Source of the DNA: CAWJMN01 sp963844055
Lineage (GTDB): Bacteria > Planctomycetota > Planctomycetia > Pirellulales > Pirellulaceae
Length of the DNA stretch: 64,000 nt
Assembly: GCA_963844055.1 (NCBI GenBank)
Contig: CAWJMN010000002.1
Location: 1,860,001-1,924,000, forward strand
Reading direction: 5' to 3'
Both the position numbers and the translations under genes were made by a program. Positions within the stretch are counted from its first letter, which is position 1, and every line of letters starts with the position of its first letter. Shown piece after piece: positions 45,243 to 54,082 of this stretch. The notes under the pieces are model-generated. The model searched no databases. It saw nothing but the letters and a program-made list of their open reading frames with translations, and was not told the DNA's origin.

Positions 45243-46181
45243 ATGTCTGTTTCTGCTGCCATTGCTGAAGAAGTCATCCAGATGTGCCGCCAAGGTGCGC
45301 AGGCGAATCTAGGGTGCCCCTATCGGCGCGGAAACGTCGTCAACCTTTGTCTTGATACGGGTGACGAGATCCTCATCGGTGCCGACATGCACGGCAACCG
45401 GCTCAACTTCAAACGCCTCTTAGAAATCGCTGACCTCGATAACCATCCTCGACGTCATTTGGTGATGCAAGAGGTTTGTCACGGTGGGCCGGAGTATCCT
45501 GGCGGCGGTGGCTGTATGTCACACCTACTGCTGGAAGACATGGCAGAGCTCAAGGCACGCTATCCCAGCCGCTTCCATTTCTTGCTGAGCAATCACGAGC
45601 TTTCTGAGCTTGCTGACTTTCCTATTTGCAAATCCAAGCGAATGCTAAACGTGCAGTTCCGCACGGGAATTGCCGAGATGTATGGGCCCGCCGCCGATGC
45701 GGTGCGCGATGCCTATATGGAGTTTATTGCGAGCTGTCCGCTTGCGATTCGTACCGCCAACGGCATCTTCATTAGCCACAGCCTGCCTGACAAGTGTGAC
45801 ACCACACCCTTTGATGACGGCGTGTTAGTCCGTCCACTCTCTTGTGGCGATTGGGTTTCTGGAAGTGCTGCGTTTCGCATGGTGTGGGGCCGTGATTGCC
45901 GAAGCGCAAACGCGCATGCCTTTGCGAAGAAGGTTGGTGCGACGCTGCTTGTTCAAGGACATGAGCCCTGCACCAATGGCTTTTTGGTTCCCAACGATGT
46001 GCAGATCATTCTCGATTGTTGTGCGTCGAATGCCAGTTATCTGATCTTGCCGCTGAGCCAGCCAATCACGCATGCTCAGGCGGTTGCTCGAATTCAAAAA
46101 CTGCATGACCAGGGCCCGTTGGCCCGCCCGTCTTCCGCTGCGGCGACGACCCCTTCGGTATCGTCGGTGACTTCGGTCTAG
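45243..46181 (+). CDS. PPP-type metallophosphatase
   Basis: A 312-residue protein with the metal-binding motifs of the calcineurin-like superfamily in order: GADMHGN (about 48-54, D-x-H), a GPEYPGGGG segment in place of GDxxDRG, LLSNHEL (about 115-121, GNH-E variant), SHSLP (about 175) and GHEP (about 238). The order and spacing are closest to Ser/Thr PPP phosphatases. A Ser/Thr/Ala-rich tail ends the chain. The substrate is unknown; planctomycetes carry many Ser/Thr kinases that could be counterparts. ATG 45243 is preferred over a frame extension that looks like noise. Confidence 0.75.
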   Translation: MSVSAAIAEEVIQMCRQGAQANLGCPYRRGNVVNLCLDTGDEILIGADMHGNRLNFKRLLEIADLDNHPRRHLVMQEVCHGGPEYPGGGGCMSHLLLEDMAELKARYPSRFHFLLSNHELSELADFPICKSKRMLNVQFRTGIAEMYGPAADAVRDAYMEFIASCPLAIRTANGIFISHSLPDKCDTTPFDDGVLVRPLSCGDWVSGSAAFRMVWGRDCRSANAHAFAKKVGATLLVQGHEPCTNGFLVPNDVQIILDCCASNASYLILPLSQPITHAQAVARIQKLHDQGPLARPSSAAATTPSVSSVTSV

Positions 46182-46237
46182 TGCATCCTGCTGTTACTGG
46201 ACACCCGTGAGCCTCTTGTCAGACCTGGACCCATCCT

Positions 46238-46571
46238 GTGCCACTTCCTTCGCCGTTTGACGAGCCTAAGAACGCCCCGGGAAAGGCTGGCGCTCATTGG
46301 GAAACGACCAATCCGGCCGCGAAGTCACAAACGCCGAACTCGCCACCGAAGCAGGTATCTGTCTCTCCGTTGCAGTACAGCCTGAGCAGTTTGCTAGCGC
46401 TGACTTTGGTGGCTCAGCGTGGCATTTGCGCCGGCCTACTATTTCATGAAGGCGAGAACAGACGCCACTATGCAAATGCCGGCGATCTTGCTGACCATCG
46501 CCGCCCCGCTGTTGTTGGTGGTCTTCCTGCGTTTCTTTTTGACCGTGCAGGAATGGTTTGGGCGTCGCTAA
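46238..46571 (+). CDS. Small membrane protein, frameshifted
   Basis: Two frames give a 110-residue protein with a polar Pro-rich N-terminus, the YSLSSLLALTLVA motif seen at the start of many planctomycete membrane proteins, and a second helix (AILLTIAAPLLLVVFLRFFL) followed by a short basic end. The break is at CTCAG (46413-46417); CTAG gives VASVAFAPAYYFMKA and a single open frame to TAA at 46571. Start is GTG 46238. No function is known. Confidence 0.5.
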
Positions 46572-47082
46572 AACGGCTACCAGCGAGGTGGTATTTTGCC
46601 TGCCTCGAATGTCGCTGCGGGGTGTGCCTGATGCCCCAAAGGACGCTAGACCGGAGCAAAGTTCGCCCTTAAGGGTTAACTGGATTTTGGCCTTGTCCTC
46701 AGACGATAAGTCCCATATTCAGTACCTACTTACGTCGATGGGTGGTGTTCAGGGTTTGACTCATTTTGAGACAAATTCGGAGCGCAATCGAGACAGAATG
46801 GCAGTGATCAGCCGCAAGGTTTTTTTGCGAAAAAGCCCCCCAAAGTTTTTTCCGAACCTTTTGGCCCTTTGCCCGTCTTACCTTACGACATGAGCTAGTA
46901 TTCCCATAGAGCCTGCATGCTGATCTTGGCATGTGACTTGCTTAAATGGGGAATAGTGTTATGGCGATTTTAATTCCCTTACGGGTTTGGCATCTCGCCT
47001 GAGTGCTCAGCAGATTTGCATTTTCTGCCGATCCAAGAACGGGTCGGGCTTTCCATATAGTTTCTCAAGGAAGAAGGGTTCT
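46572..47082. promoter_or_regulatory. Gap with a strong sigma-54 promoter match at 46927-46942
   Basis: The sequence TGGCATG-TGAC-TTGCT fits the -24/-12 sigma-54 consensus (TGGCACG-N4-TTGCW) with one mismatch and the required GG-N10-GC spacing. It points at the small gene starting at 47083, with a leader of about 130 bases. The rest of the 511-bp gap holds nothing recognised. Confidence 0.55.
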
Positions 47083-47286
47083 GTGAACGACAACATTCGG
47101 CGGGCGATCCGCCAAAAGGCACGTGGTGCCCACAACAAAGACGAATTGGTAGAGGCGGTCTTCGACTCCTTCCGTGGCGCTCACCTCGATTTGCGCAAAG
47201 TTTCGCTGGAAGACATGAAGATTGCCGTTGTGGAGGCCGCTCGTTCGGCTCGTGCCAATTGTGGCATTACACGGGTGGCACTTTAG
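47083..47286 (+). CDS. Small conserved-looking basic/helical protein
   Basis: A 67-residue helical protein (NDNIRRAIRQKARG, then DELVEAVFDSFRGAHLDLRKV). GTG at 47083 is chosen because AAGGAAGAAGGG lies just upstream; the longer frame begins in sequence without protein character. No named family is recognised. It is followed by a strong terminator and preceded by a sigma-54-type promoter, so it appears to be a singly expressed, regulated small protein. Confidence 0.55.
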   Translation: MNDNIRRAIRQKARGAHNKDELVEAVFDSFRGAHLDLRKVSLEDMKIAVVEAARSARANCGITRVAL

Positions 47287-47388
47287 CTGCCGTAAAGCGA
47301 AATGAGTCTGGTGAATCCTCTCGTTCAGGGATGATTACCTGACGACGCGGCATAGTTTTGCCACGTCAATAATCGATTGCTAACGAAA

Positions 47389-47433
47389 AACGCGACCATG
47401 TCCTGATGCAGGATGCGGTCGCGTTTTTTATTG
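47389..47433 (+). terminator. Rho-independent terminator
   Basis: Perfect 9-bp stem AACGCGACC (47389-47397) with GGTCGCGTT (47417-47425), an inner TCCTG/CAGGA stem, and a T-run. About 100 bp after the small gene. Confidence 0.88.
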
Positions 47434-47558
47434 GTGGACTCCGCGACCTTTCGGAGGTTTGGGTGCGCGGTAAGCTCGGTAATCTGTGTTAAACTGAGGC
47501 TTGGTTTCGCGGCATATGCGGCGAATCGAACAAGGACTTAATTAGGTGTTTAGCCCTC

Positions 47559-47858
47559 ATGCCATTGCTTGCGTTTTCCGTTCCTCATGGTTTGGCCGTC
47601 GATCAGCTTCTGGCCCGTGCTAGGCCAGCCATTGAAGGGCTAGTCGAAGACTTTAACGGTAGTGACCTATGGATCGAGCAAGAGGGGAGCCAGACCCGCT
47701 TTTCGTTCAACGTCTTTATGTGGAGTGTGAAGGGGCAGACCGATGCGACGCCAACGTCCGTCGATGTTCGCCTAGAAGTTCCTGCGGCCGCAATGATGAT
47801 GCAGAACCAAATCCAGGCCGCGATTGTGAAGCACCTTAAAGAGGCCATGGCCGGTTAG
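47559..47858 (+). CDS. Polyhydroxyalkanoate-system-like small protein
   Basis: A 99-residue protein with an N-terminal beta strand and PHGL-x-x-D/E helix, a WIEQEGSQTRFSFNVF strand pair, and an amphipathic C-terminal helix (QNQIQAAIVKHLKEA). The pattern resembles the polyhydroxyalkanoic-acid-system family protein (PF09650 type), but no PHA genes are nearby. The name reflects fold similarity only. ATG at 47559. Confidence 0.45.
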   Translation: MPLLAFSVPHGLAVDQLLARARPAIEGLVEDFNGSDLWIEQEGSQTRFSFNVFMWSVKGQTDATPTSVDVRLEVPAAAMMMQNQIQAAIVKHLKEAMAG

Positions 47859-47909
47859 AATATGGTAGCCCGTGCGAGAGTTCGACCCGTCAGACGGTCG
47901 CCACGGAAA

Positions 47910-48341
47910 TCAAAAGTTGCTCGCTAACAGGTTTACATCGACTTGGAAGTAGTCCGCTAACTTTCGAATGATCAGTCGGCTAAACGGCTTTTTGGCGGCC
48001 AGAATCTCGGAAATCGTGGACTTGGAAATTCCCGCGTCCACACTCAGTTGCGCCTGAGTGATGCCTCGCGCTTCTAGTAAATGGCGTAGCATGTCTGCAT
48101 CGGACGCTGGTTCAATGGCATGATGTTCGTCTTCATAGACACTCGCTAGGTCGCTGAGTGCATCGAGATACATCTCCTCGCCCTCGTCAAGTTCTACTTG
48201 AGCGAGTAAGCGATCCATCACCGTTTGAGCCTCCTGGAAGTGTTCTTCTGAACGGAGCGAGGATAGGGGGAATGTTTGAATCAATTCCAGGTAGGAGTCT
48301 CGGCCCTTTCCCTTCAATTGAAATTTAGATTTGGTTGCCAT
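47910..48341 (-). CDS. higA: HigA-type antitoxin
   Basis: A 143-residue protein with a C-terminal XRE helix-turn-helix (about 90-135: GITQAQLSVDAGISKSTISEIL) after a helical N-terminal region. It starts 3 bp after the higB stop, the toxin-first order typical of higBA. HigA neutralises HigB and represses the operon; the two palindromes upstream of higB (48756-48801) are the likely operators. Confidence 0.85.
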   Translation of the reverse strand: MATKSKFQLKGKGRDSYLELIQTFPLSSLRSEEHFQEAQTVMDRLLAQVELDEGEEMYLDALSDLASVYEDEHHAIEPASDADMLRHLLEARGITQAQLSVDAGISKSTISEILAAKKPFSRLIIRKLADYFQVDVNLLASNF

Positions 48342-48344
48342 TGC

Positions 48345-48713
48345 TTATCCTCGCTTCTTCCTAAGTCGTTTTTTAGCCTTGGGTTTTGTGGGTGGAGGCT
48401 CGTAACATCCACACTTCTCTTTCCAGCGACCAAGGTCATAGTCTTGGTGAGTCATCACCTGTAGGACAAAGACCTTCTGACTTGGGTACAAGGCTCGCGT
48501 TACTAATCGAAATTTATTTCCGCCGATATTGAACACGACGCAGTTACCAACAAGGCTCGCGTTGGCAAAGTCCTCCTTCAATTCAGCCCAGGAGTGCCAA
48601 GTTACCGTGTGGCTGTTGACATGGGTGTGCCAGGCTCGAAGTGGCCCCTCTGATTCTTCGTTGCCAGGGGCCTCCCAGAACTGTCTCAGACGAGCTTTCG
48701 ATATTACTCGCAT
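48345..48713 (-). CDS. higB: HigB-type mRNA interferase toxin
   Basis: A 122-residue protein matching the HigB family: MRVISKARLRQFWE, PLRAWHTHV, LVGNCVVFNIGGNKFRLV and VFVLQVMTHQDYD. HigB cleaves mRNA on the ribosome. ATG 48713 gives the family start. The C-terminal tail (about 100-122) is extended by a Pro/Lys/Arg-rich stretch not typical of HigB. First gene of the operon. Confidence 0.88.
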   Translation of the reverse strand: MRVISKARLRQFWEAPGNEESEGPLRAWHTHVNSHTVTWHSWAELKEDFANASLVGNCVVFNIGGNKFRLVTRALYPSQKVFVLQVMTHQDYDLGRWKEKCGCYEPPPTKPKAKKRLRKKRG

Positions 48714-48755
48714 GCAACGCCTATTGCCTAAGATCGTCAACTAGTTGTAGTTTAG

Positions 48756-48801
48756 TTCGTAAAACACGAACTGTCTATCAGAAGAGTTCGTAAAATACGA
48801 A
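48756..48801. promoter_or_regulatory. Twin HigA operators
   Basis: Two nearly identical 15-bp palindromes, TTCGTAAAACACGAA (48756-48770) and TTCGTAAAATACGAA (48787-48801), with centres 31 bp apart (about three helical turns). They lie 43-88 bp upstream of the higB ATG, as expected for autoregulation by HigA. Confidence 0.8.
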
Positions 48802-48958
48802 CGCCGGTAGGAGGTCGTTCCCTGAGCCGCTCTAGTCTACCGGTTCCCTTTACTTCGTCAATTTTCGTCGAAAACAACCTATTTCCTTGATTTCCTGCCC
48901 CAAAGAGTAACGATGCACCCTCCTGGAAGCATGTATAATCGCTTATGGGTTTCTGTCT

Positions 48959-50379
48959 GTGGCGGCAAAGGAGCCAAGTGTGGGCCAGCAATCTCAAGAT
49001 TCAAGAACATGGCAGGCGTCGCTAGATGGCCTGATGACTGATCGTCGCGGGCTGCTCAAAGGGGGCTTTTTGGCGACGGCCGGGCTTTCGCTTAGTGGGC
49101 TTTTGCGCCGGCAAGCGATGGCAGGAACTGCGGCCGAGAACAAGCGTGGCAACTCGATCATCTTGTTGCACATGCGCGGGGGTCCCAGCCAGCTAGAAAC
49201 TTGGGATATGAAGCCCGAGGCACCGATCGAGGTGCGTGGTGAGTTCAAGCCGATTGCCACCAATGTGCCCGGCATTCAAATCTGTGAGCTGCTGCCCAAG
49301 ACGGCAGCGATGATGGACAAGTGGTCGATCGTTCGTAGTTTGGAGCATCCCAAAGAATACGGCGATGTTAGCCACTCGCGTGGTGATCAGGTGGTCTTTA
49401 CGGGCCATCCTCCGGGACCCAATGATGCCGACAACGTCTGCCCTAGCGTCGGTTCCGTTGTTGCGCGGCAGTTGCACCAGCTTGATCCTGTGATGCTGCC
49501 GTATGTCATGGTGCCGCGCAAGATTCCTGGCACCGGTGCGGCCTACTTAGGACCTAATTTTGAACCGTTTGAAACGCTGGCAGATCCGGCCGCCAAGGGG
49601 CAGAAGTTTGTCATCCCCAACTTGGCCGCTCCCCAAGACCTAGCCAATGACCGCCAGACAGACCGTCGAAGTTTGCTTGGTTCGCTCGATACGATCCGCC
49701 GCGATGTGGATCGTTCGGGGCGACTAGATGCCATGGATGCCTACCAGCAACAAGCCTGGGAAATGGTTACCGGTCCTCGGGTGCGAAAAGCCTTCGACTT
49801 GGAATCGGAGCCCCAATCGCTGCGCGATCGCTATGGCTATCCCCCTCAGTACACACCTCGGATGCGCGCGGGGGTGATAACCCCGGCTGGAACCAGCGGC
49901 TTTTGCTCGCACGGCGGTTGGTGGAAGCGGGCGTGCGCCTCGTAACGGTCGATTTGCGTTGGTGGGACACGCATGATGACAACTTCTGGTCGCTAAAGAA
50001 TGGCTTCTTGCCGCCATTTGACCAGTGCTATTCCGCCCTGATCGAAGATTTAGAGCAGCGCGGCTTACTGGATACCACCATGGTCGTCGCGTGGGGGGAA
50101 CATGGCCGAACGCCACGGGTGAATGCCACGGCAGGCCGCGATCACTGGATGAGCGCCTTTAGTGCGGCAATTGCCGGCGGCGGTGTGAAAGGTGGCCGAG
50201 CGATAGGTGCAACTGATGGTCATGCCGCCACCGTGAAAGAGAACCCCAAGCACCCGCAGGATGTGCTGGCCACCATGTATCGCCATCTGGGAATCGATCA
50301 AACGATCCAGTACCGCGACCATGCCGGGCGCCCCCGCTCGGTATTGCCATTTGGCAGCCCGATTGACGAACTGTTTTAG
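48959..50379 (+). CDS. DUF1501 protein, frameshifted
   Basis: Two frames give a 473-residue protein. A twin-arginine-like TDRRGLLKGGFLATAGLSLSGLL lies near residue 27, then DUF1501 with LHMRGGPSQLETWDMKPEAP, GDVSHSRGDQ and, in the second frame, LLLARRLVEAGVRLVTV, WDTHDDNFWSL, VVAWGEHGRTPRVN and GRDHW. DUF1501 belongs to the alkaline-phosphatase-like fold (sulfatase relatives). The break lies in a G-run at 49870-49874; one more G gives GGDNPGWNQRLLLARRL. GTG 48959 or ATG 49034 could start. Not on a CTNAG site. Confidence 0.85.
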
Positions 50380-50470
50380 TCGGGGCGTCCAGTGTTCAAG
50401 GGTCGGCAGGTTGTTTACAACTCGGCGTATCGCATTCGCCTAAATCCAGCCAACCGTCGAGCAGTTTGCC

Positions 50471-50935
50471 ATGATTGAAACGCCAGAAATCCTTACCACG
50501 TTGCCGCAGTTGACGGCAGTGATCCACCTGACGGTTCCTCGCGCCGAAATTCGAACGGTGATGGGGCCAGGGATTAGTGAACTGATGGCGACGGTTGCCT
50601 CGCAAGGGATACAGCCGACAGGGCCGTGGTTCAATCGCTTTTTCCAAAACCCGGCCGATGTGTTTGATTTCGAGATCAGCGTTCCAGTGCCGGTTCCTGT
50701 TACTGCTGCTGGCCGTGTGAAGCCGAGTGAACTTCCGGCCGCACGTGTGGCTCGAACGGTCTATCAGGGCCCCTATGAGGGGCTGGCGGATGCCTGGGGG
50801 GAGTTTGAAGCGTGGATTGTGGCGCAGGGGCTCAAATCCGCTCCTGGCTTTTGGGAATGCTACGTCGCTGGCCCCGAGAGCGGCCCTGATTCTAGCCAAT
50901 GGCGCACGCAGTTTAACCGTACGCTTGTCGACTAG
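50471..50935 (+). CDS. GyrI-like small-molecule-binding domain protein
   Basis: A 154-residue protein with the GyrI/AraC-effector-binding fold: LTAVIHLTVPRAEI, FNRFF, DFEISVPV, VARTVYQGPYEGLADAW and a C-terminal FWECYVAGPES. Such stand-alone domains bind or sequester small molecules. ATG 50471. The next gene starts 25 bp downstream, so the two may be cotranscribed. Confidence 0.82.
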   Translation: MIETPEILTTLPQLTAVIHLTVPRAEIRTVMGPGISELMATVASQGIQPTGPWFNRFFQNPADVFDFEISVPVPVPVTAAGRVKPSELPAARVARTVYQGPYEGLADAWGEFEAWIVAQGLKSAPGFWECYVAGPESGPDSSQWRTQFNRTLVD

Positions 50936-50959
50936 TTTTCGATGGAAAGAGACGCCTCG

Positions 50960-52021
50960 ATGAAACGCAATTTTCTGGCCCTTGTTGTGGTGCCTCTTTT
51001 GTTGGTCGCCTCGCTATCGGCGGCTGACAGGCCAGTCAAGGTGTTTGTACTGGCGGGGCAATCCAACATGGAGGGAAAGGCGCCGAACAAGCTTCTGGAG
51101 CACCAAGCGCAGGCGGAAACGACCAAGGAGTTTTTTGCCCATCTACGCAGTGGCGACAAGTGGACGGTTCGTGAGGATGTGTTTATTAAGTTCTTGAACC
51201 GCAAAGGGGCGCTGACGATTGGCTTTGGTTCGCCCGACCGTACGGGGGCGGAATTAGAGTTTGGAACCCTGATGGGGAATCACTTTGACGAGCCTGTGAT
51301 CTTGGTGAAGGCCGCTTGGGGTGGACATTCACTATTCAAAAACTTCCGCCCACCATCGGCAGGCTTGCCGGCAGAGGAGGTTCTGCAAAAGGAGCTAAGC
51401 CAAGCCCAGGAGCGCGTCAAAAAGAGCAATGAGAAGAACACCAAAAACGAACCGCTGCCCACACTCGACGACATCAAACAGGAGTACGGCACTTCTTACC
51501 GTAACATGCTGCAAGAAGTGAAGCAGGTGCTCGACCTTCCTGCGGAGGTGTTTCCGGAACTCAAAGATGCCAAGCCGGAGCTGGCCGGATTTGTTTGGTT
51601 TCAAGGTTGGAACGACCAATACAATGGCGCGGAGCTAGAATACGCCGCCAACATGCAGCACTTCATCAAAGATGTGCGTAAGGATTTAGCAGCCCCCAAG
51701 CTTCCCTTTGTGATTGCGGCCATGGGGCAGAATGGATCACAGCCTGCCAAAGGCGCTATGCTGGTCATTCGCGACGCACAACTTGCCATGAACGACGTTC
51801 CCGAATTTCAAGGGAATGTCAAAGCCTTTCGCACCGACCTGCTGGTCGATAAAGCAGCAGAGGAACTCTATCCTCGCTGGAAAGAAAACAAAGAGCAGTG
51901 GGACAAGACCGGCGGTGACCACGCCTATCACTATCTAGGAAGCGCCATCTGGTTCACCCGCATCGGTCATGCGATGGGTGAATCGATGCTCGAACTTTTG
52001 CCCGCCAGCAGCGGCAAGTAA
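50960..52021 (+). CDS. Exported sialate O-acetylesterase-like (SASA domain) protein
   Basis: A 353-residue protein with a signal peptide (about 1-21, LALVVVPLLLVASLSAAD) and an SGNH/SASA esterase domain: VFVLAGQSNMEG (catalytic serine near 34), GWNDQYNG (about 220) and DHAYHYLGSAIW (Asp/His near the end). It should deacetylate sugars in the periplasm or outside. ATG 50960 places the signal at the N-terminus. Confidence 0.85.
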   Translation: MKRNFLALVVVPLLLVASLSAADRPVKVFVLAGQSNMEGKAPNKLLEHQAQAETTKEFFAHLRSGDKWTVREDVFIKFLNRKGALTIGFGSPDRTGAELEFGTLMGNHFDEPVILVKAAWGGHSLFKNFRPPSAGLPAEEVLQKELSQAQERVKKSNEKNTKNEPLPTLDDIKQEYGTSYRNMLQEVKQVLDLPAEVFPELKDAKPELAGFVWFQGWNDQYNGAELEYAANMQHFIKDVRKDLAAPKLPFVIAAMGQNGSQPAKGAMLVIRDAQLAMNDVPEFQGNVKAFRTDLLVDKAAEELYPRWKENKEQWDKTGGDHAYHYLGSAIWFTRIGHAMGESMLELLPASSGK

Positions 52022-52040
52022 GTTCGCTTGCTACCCACGA

Positions 52041-52529
52041 TTAGCACCGCATCGTCTTGCGCTTTGCAGCGACCGCTGCGCCACGCCGACTTTTTACGAT
52101 GTAGCTTTCGGCATCCGGGATTTTGCAGTCGGTATCTCCCACATCGACTTCGACGGGACTGATCTTCCGGGCCGTGGCAATGGCCTTTTCGCCCAGCGGC
52201 TTTACATACGTCCCAACACAAATCACAAAGTTGTTCATGGCGGCTCGTACACGATTAGGCGAGCCCTTCAGCTCTTTCGCGCAGCGATCCAGTAGCTTTT
52301 CCAGCGTCTTGATGGGTAGCGTTTCATCGCTTTGCACGCACGCCACTGCCGCCAGCGTTCCCCAGCCCGCGACAGCCATCATTTCCTTTTTTAAATCAAT
52401 CCAGGCCAGCCCCAGTTCGATAGCGTCCGCATGTGCCGAGGCAACCCACGGCATGGTATAGTCGGCGATCATCTGCAACGCCAAAGGGCGTGGCGAACTG
52501 CTCAAGAAGATCGAACCTACCCTTTGCAA
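52041..52529 (-). pseudogene. 5'-truncated AlkD-like DNA alkylation repair gene
   Basis: The 162-residue frame matches the C-terminal two thirds of AlkD-like HEAT-repeat proteins: VAGWGTLAAVAC, LLDRCAKEL, NRVRAAMNNFVICVGTY and VEVDVGDTDCKIPDA. The expected N-terminal 60-75 residues (with GAGDNQFGVK-like sequence) are missing and the upstream DNA belongs to another gene. It is therefore likely a broken gene or a shortened paralogue. Confidence 0.6.
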
Positions 52530-52555
52530 CCCATTTCTCGCACAACGTTCGTTTC

Positions 52556-53161
52556 CTAAGTCACTTGCGAGGCGTTCCGCTGCCGTTGCACACGCAACGC
52601 TTCTGCAACCACTTCCAGCGGGACGCAGAAATCAGCGTCGCGCATGGTGACACTTGTCGCCATTGGCTCTGTGGCACGGTCGCCATCAACCGTGGTAAAG
52701 AAAATATTGCCGTGCAAAATGATGCAACGCATCATAGGTGGCCCAACGATTTGTGCGCCTGCAAAATGCTCCCAAGGAATCCAGCCAATTCTTTGTTTGA
52801 ACCCTTGTCCAGAAAGAACAGACCAGGCAATTCGCATTAAGGGATGTATCAGAGGCGTATTGTCTAATTGAGTCGGCCCAACGAAATTCACTTCAATACC
52901 GTCGTCGTAGATGCGAATCAGCGGCCTTCGAAATGCCAAAAGTTGGCTCCACATCAGCACCGCAGTGGCTGTAAATGGTACGGCTAAGCAAGTCAGAAAA
53001 ATTCCAGCCTGTTGGCCAGGTCGTCCATCGGCCGGTTTCAAAATCCCTGTCAAATACAGAGGGCCTAAAAGGATGTTGACGATCGCCAATAAAGAAAAAA
53101 CGTAAGCCACTGGATAGCGATGCCACATTTTCGTTTTGAATTCAGCAAGAAGGGTTGTCAT
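52556..53161 (-). CDS. Two-helix membrane protein of unknown function
   Basis: A 201-residue protein with two membrane helices (about 18-40 and 52-72) and a C-terminal soluble part (about 80-195) with beta-rich character (IRIYDDGIEVNF, GWIPWEHFAGAQIV, CIILHGNIFF). The layout resembles small PH-like membrane proteins but no family is certain. ATG 53161. Confidence 0.55.
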   Translation of the reverse strand: MTTLLAEFKTKMWHRYPVAYVFSLLAIVNILLGPLYLTGILKPADGRPGQQAGIFLTCLAVPFTATAVLMWSQLLAFRRPLIRIYDDGIEVNFVGPTQLDNTPLIHPLMRIAWSVLSGQGFKQRIGWIPWEHFAGAQIVGPPMMRCIILHGNIFFTTVDGDRATEPMATSVTMRDADFCVPLEVVAEALRVQRQRNASQVT

Positions 53162-53348
53162 GCACGCCCTTTCAAAACCTATCAGTACATGGACATTGTC
53201 TTGCCCCTATAATCAATTGCGTCTTTGCAGCGTTGCCTATTCTTCTTTACGTTTTTGTGCTTTTCGTGTTCTAGACCAATCGGATTCCAATTAGTCTACG
53301 CTCTCATGCCGCAGCAAAACCGATCTGAACGCGCCCTATACCGCATCC

Positions 53349-53855
53349 CTACGCTTTATGTCGCATTGCCCGCGCTATATCTCGCTGGCTGTCATTCTTT
53401 TTGATGGTCTCGCGCTTGTCGTGCAACTTCTTGCCGCGGCAAAGGCCAACTTGTACTTTGGCGATGCCCCGTTCGTTGAAGTAGACCTTCAAGGGAACCA
53501 GCGTCAGCCCCTTTTCATGGGCGAGGCCAGCGAACTTGACCTTCTCGGAGCGATGGATGAGCAACTTGCGAGGACGCTTGGGAACATGGTTCCAGATGCT
53601 GGCTTGAGGATATTCGGCAATGTCAGCGCCGACCAGCCAAACCTCTCCCTCTTTGACACGTGCGTACGCTTCATCCAGCGATAGCTTGTGAGCGCGCAAG
53701 CTCTTCACTTCGCTGCCGACCAAGACAATGCCGCATTCCAGAGTGTCGAGGACTTCAAAGCGATAGAGGGCCTTCCGATTTTCGGAAACCACGTCACGAA
53801 ACGGCTCGGCCGCTTTCGCAACGGGCTTGCTTCCCTTTTTCTCGGATTTTGCCAT
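53349..53855 (-). CDS. smpB: SsrA-binding protein SmpB
   Basis: A 168-residue protein with the SmpB core: ENRKALYRFEVLDTLECGIVL, GSEVKSLR, YNERGIAKV-like VYFNERGIAKVQ, and a basic C-terminal RGKKLHDKRETIKK. It delivers tmRNA to stalled ribosomes. A basic N-terminal extension of about 20 residues is common in planctomycetes. The tmRNA gene itself is not visible in the window. Confidence 0.95.
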   Translation of the reverse strand: MAKSEKKGSKPVAKAAEPFRDVVSENRKALYRFEVLDTLECGIVLVGSEVKSLRAHKLSLDEAYARVKEGEVWLVGADIAEYPQASIWNHVPKRPRKLLIHRSEKVKFAGLAHEKGLTLVPLKVYFNERGIAKVQVGLCRGKKLHDKRETIKKNDSQRDIARAMRHKA

Positions 53856-53980
53856 GCTGTTGAACCTTAAACTATTCTCTCAGGCTGCCGGTGTGGGACT
53901 CCATGCCGGCGGCTCGATTCCTTCAGTATATTCCCTGTCCGGCAAGTCCGTCACCGCCCTGCCAACGACAAAGCGAAACA

Positions 53981-54030
53981 AAAAAAGAGACTCCCGGCCA
54001 TCCCCAGTATCAGGAGAGCCGAGAGTCTCA
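53981..54030 (-). terminator. Terminator after clpC
   Basis: AGAGACTC pairs with GAGTCTC around an inner GGC/GCC-containing stem; on the minus strand the hairpin runs into a T-rich tract. It lies about 55 bp after the clpC stop. Confidence 0.75.
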
Positions 54031-54082
54031 AAGGTTCACGTCATTTTCAGGCCCGTTGGCCTAATCCTAAAGGCCCAAGCCC

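Noticed and set aside
53162..54082. Search for the tmRNA gene beside smpB
   Set aside because: No tRNA-like ends or tag-peptide reading frame could be recognised in the flanks of smpB.
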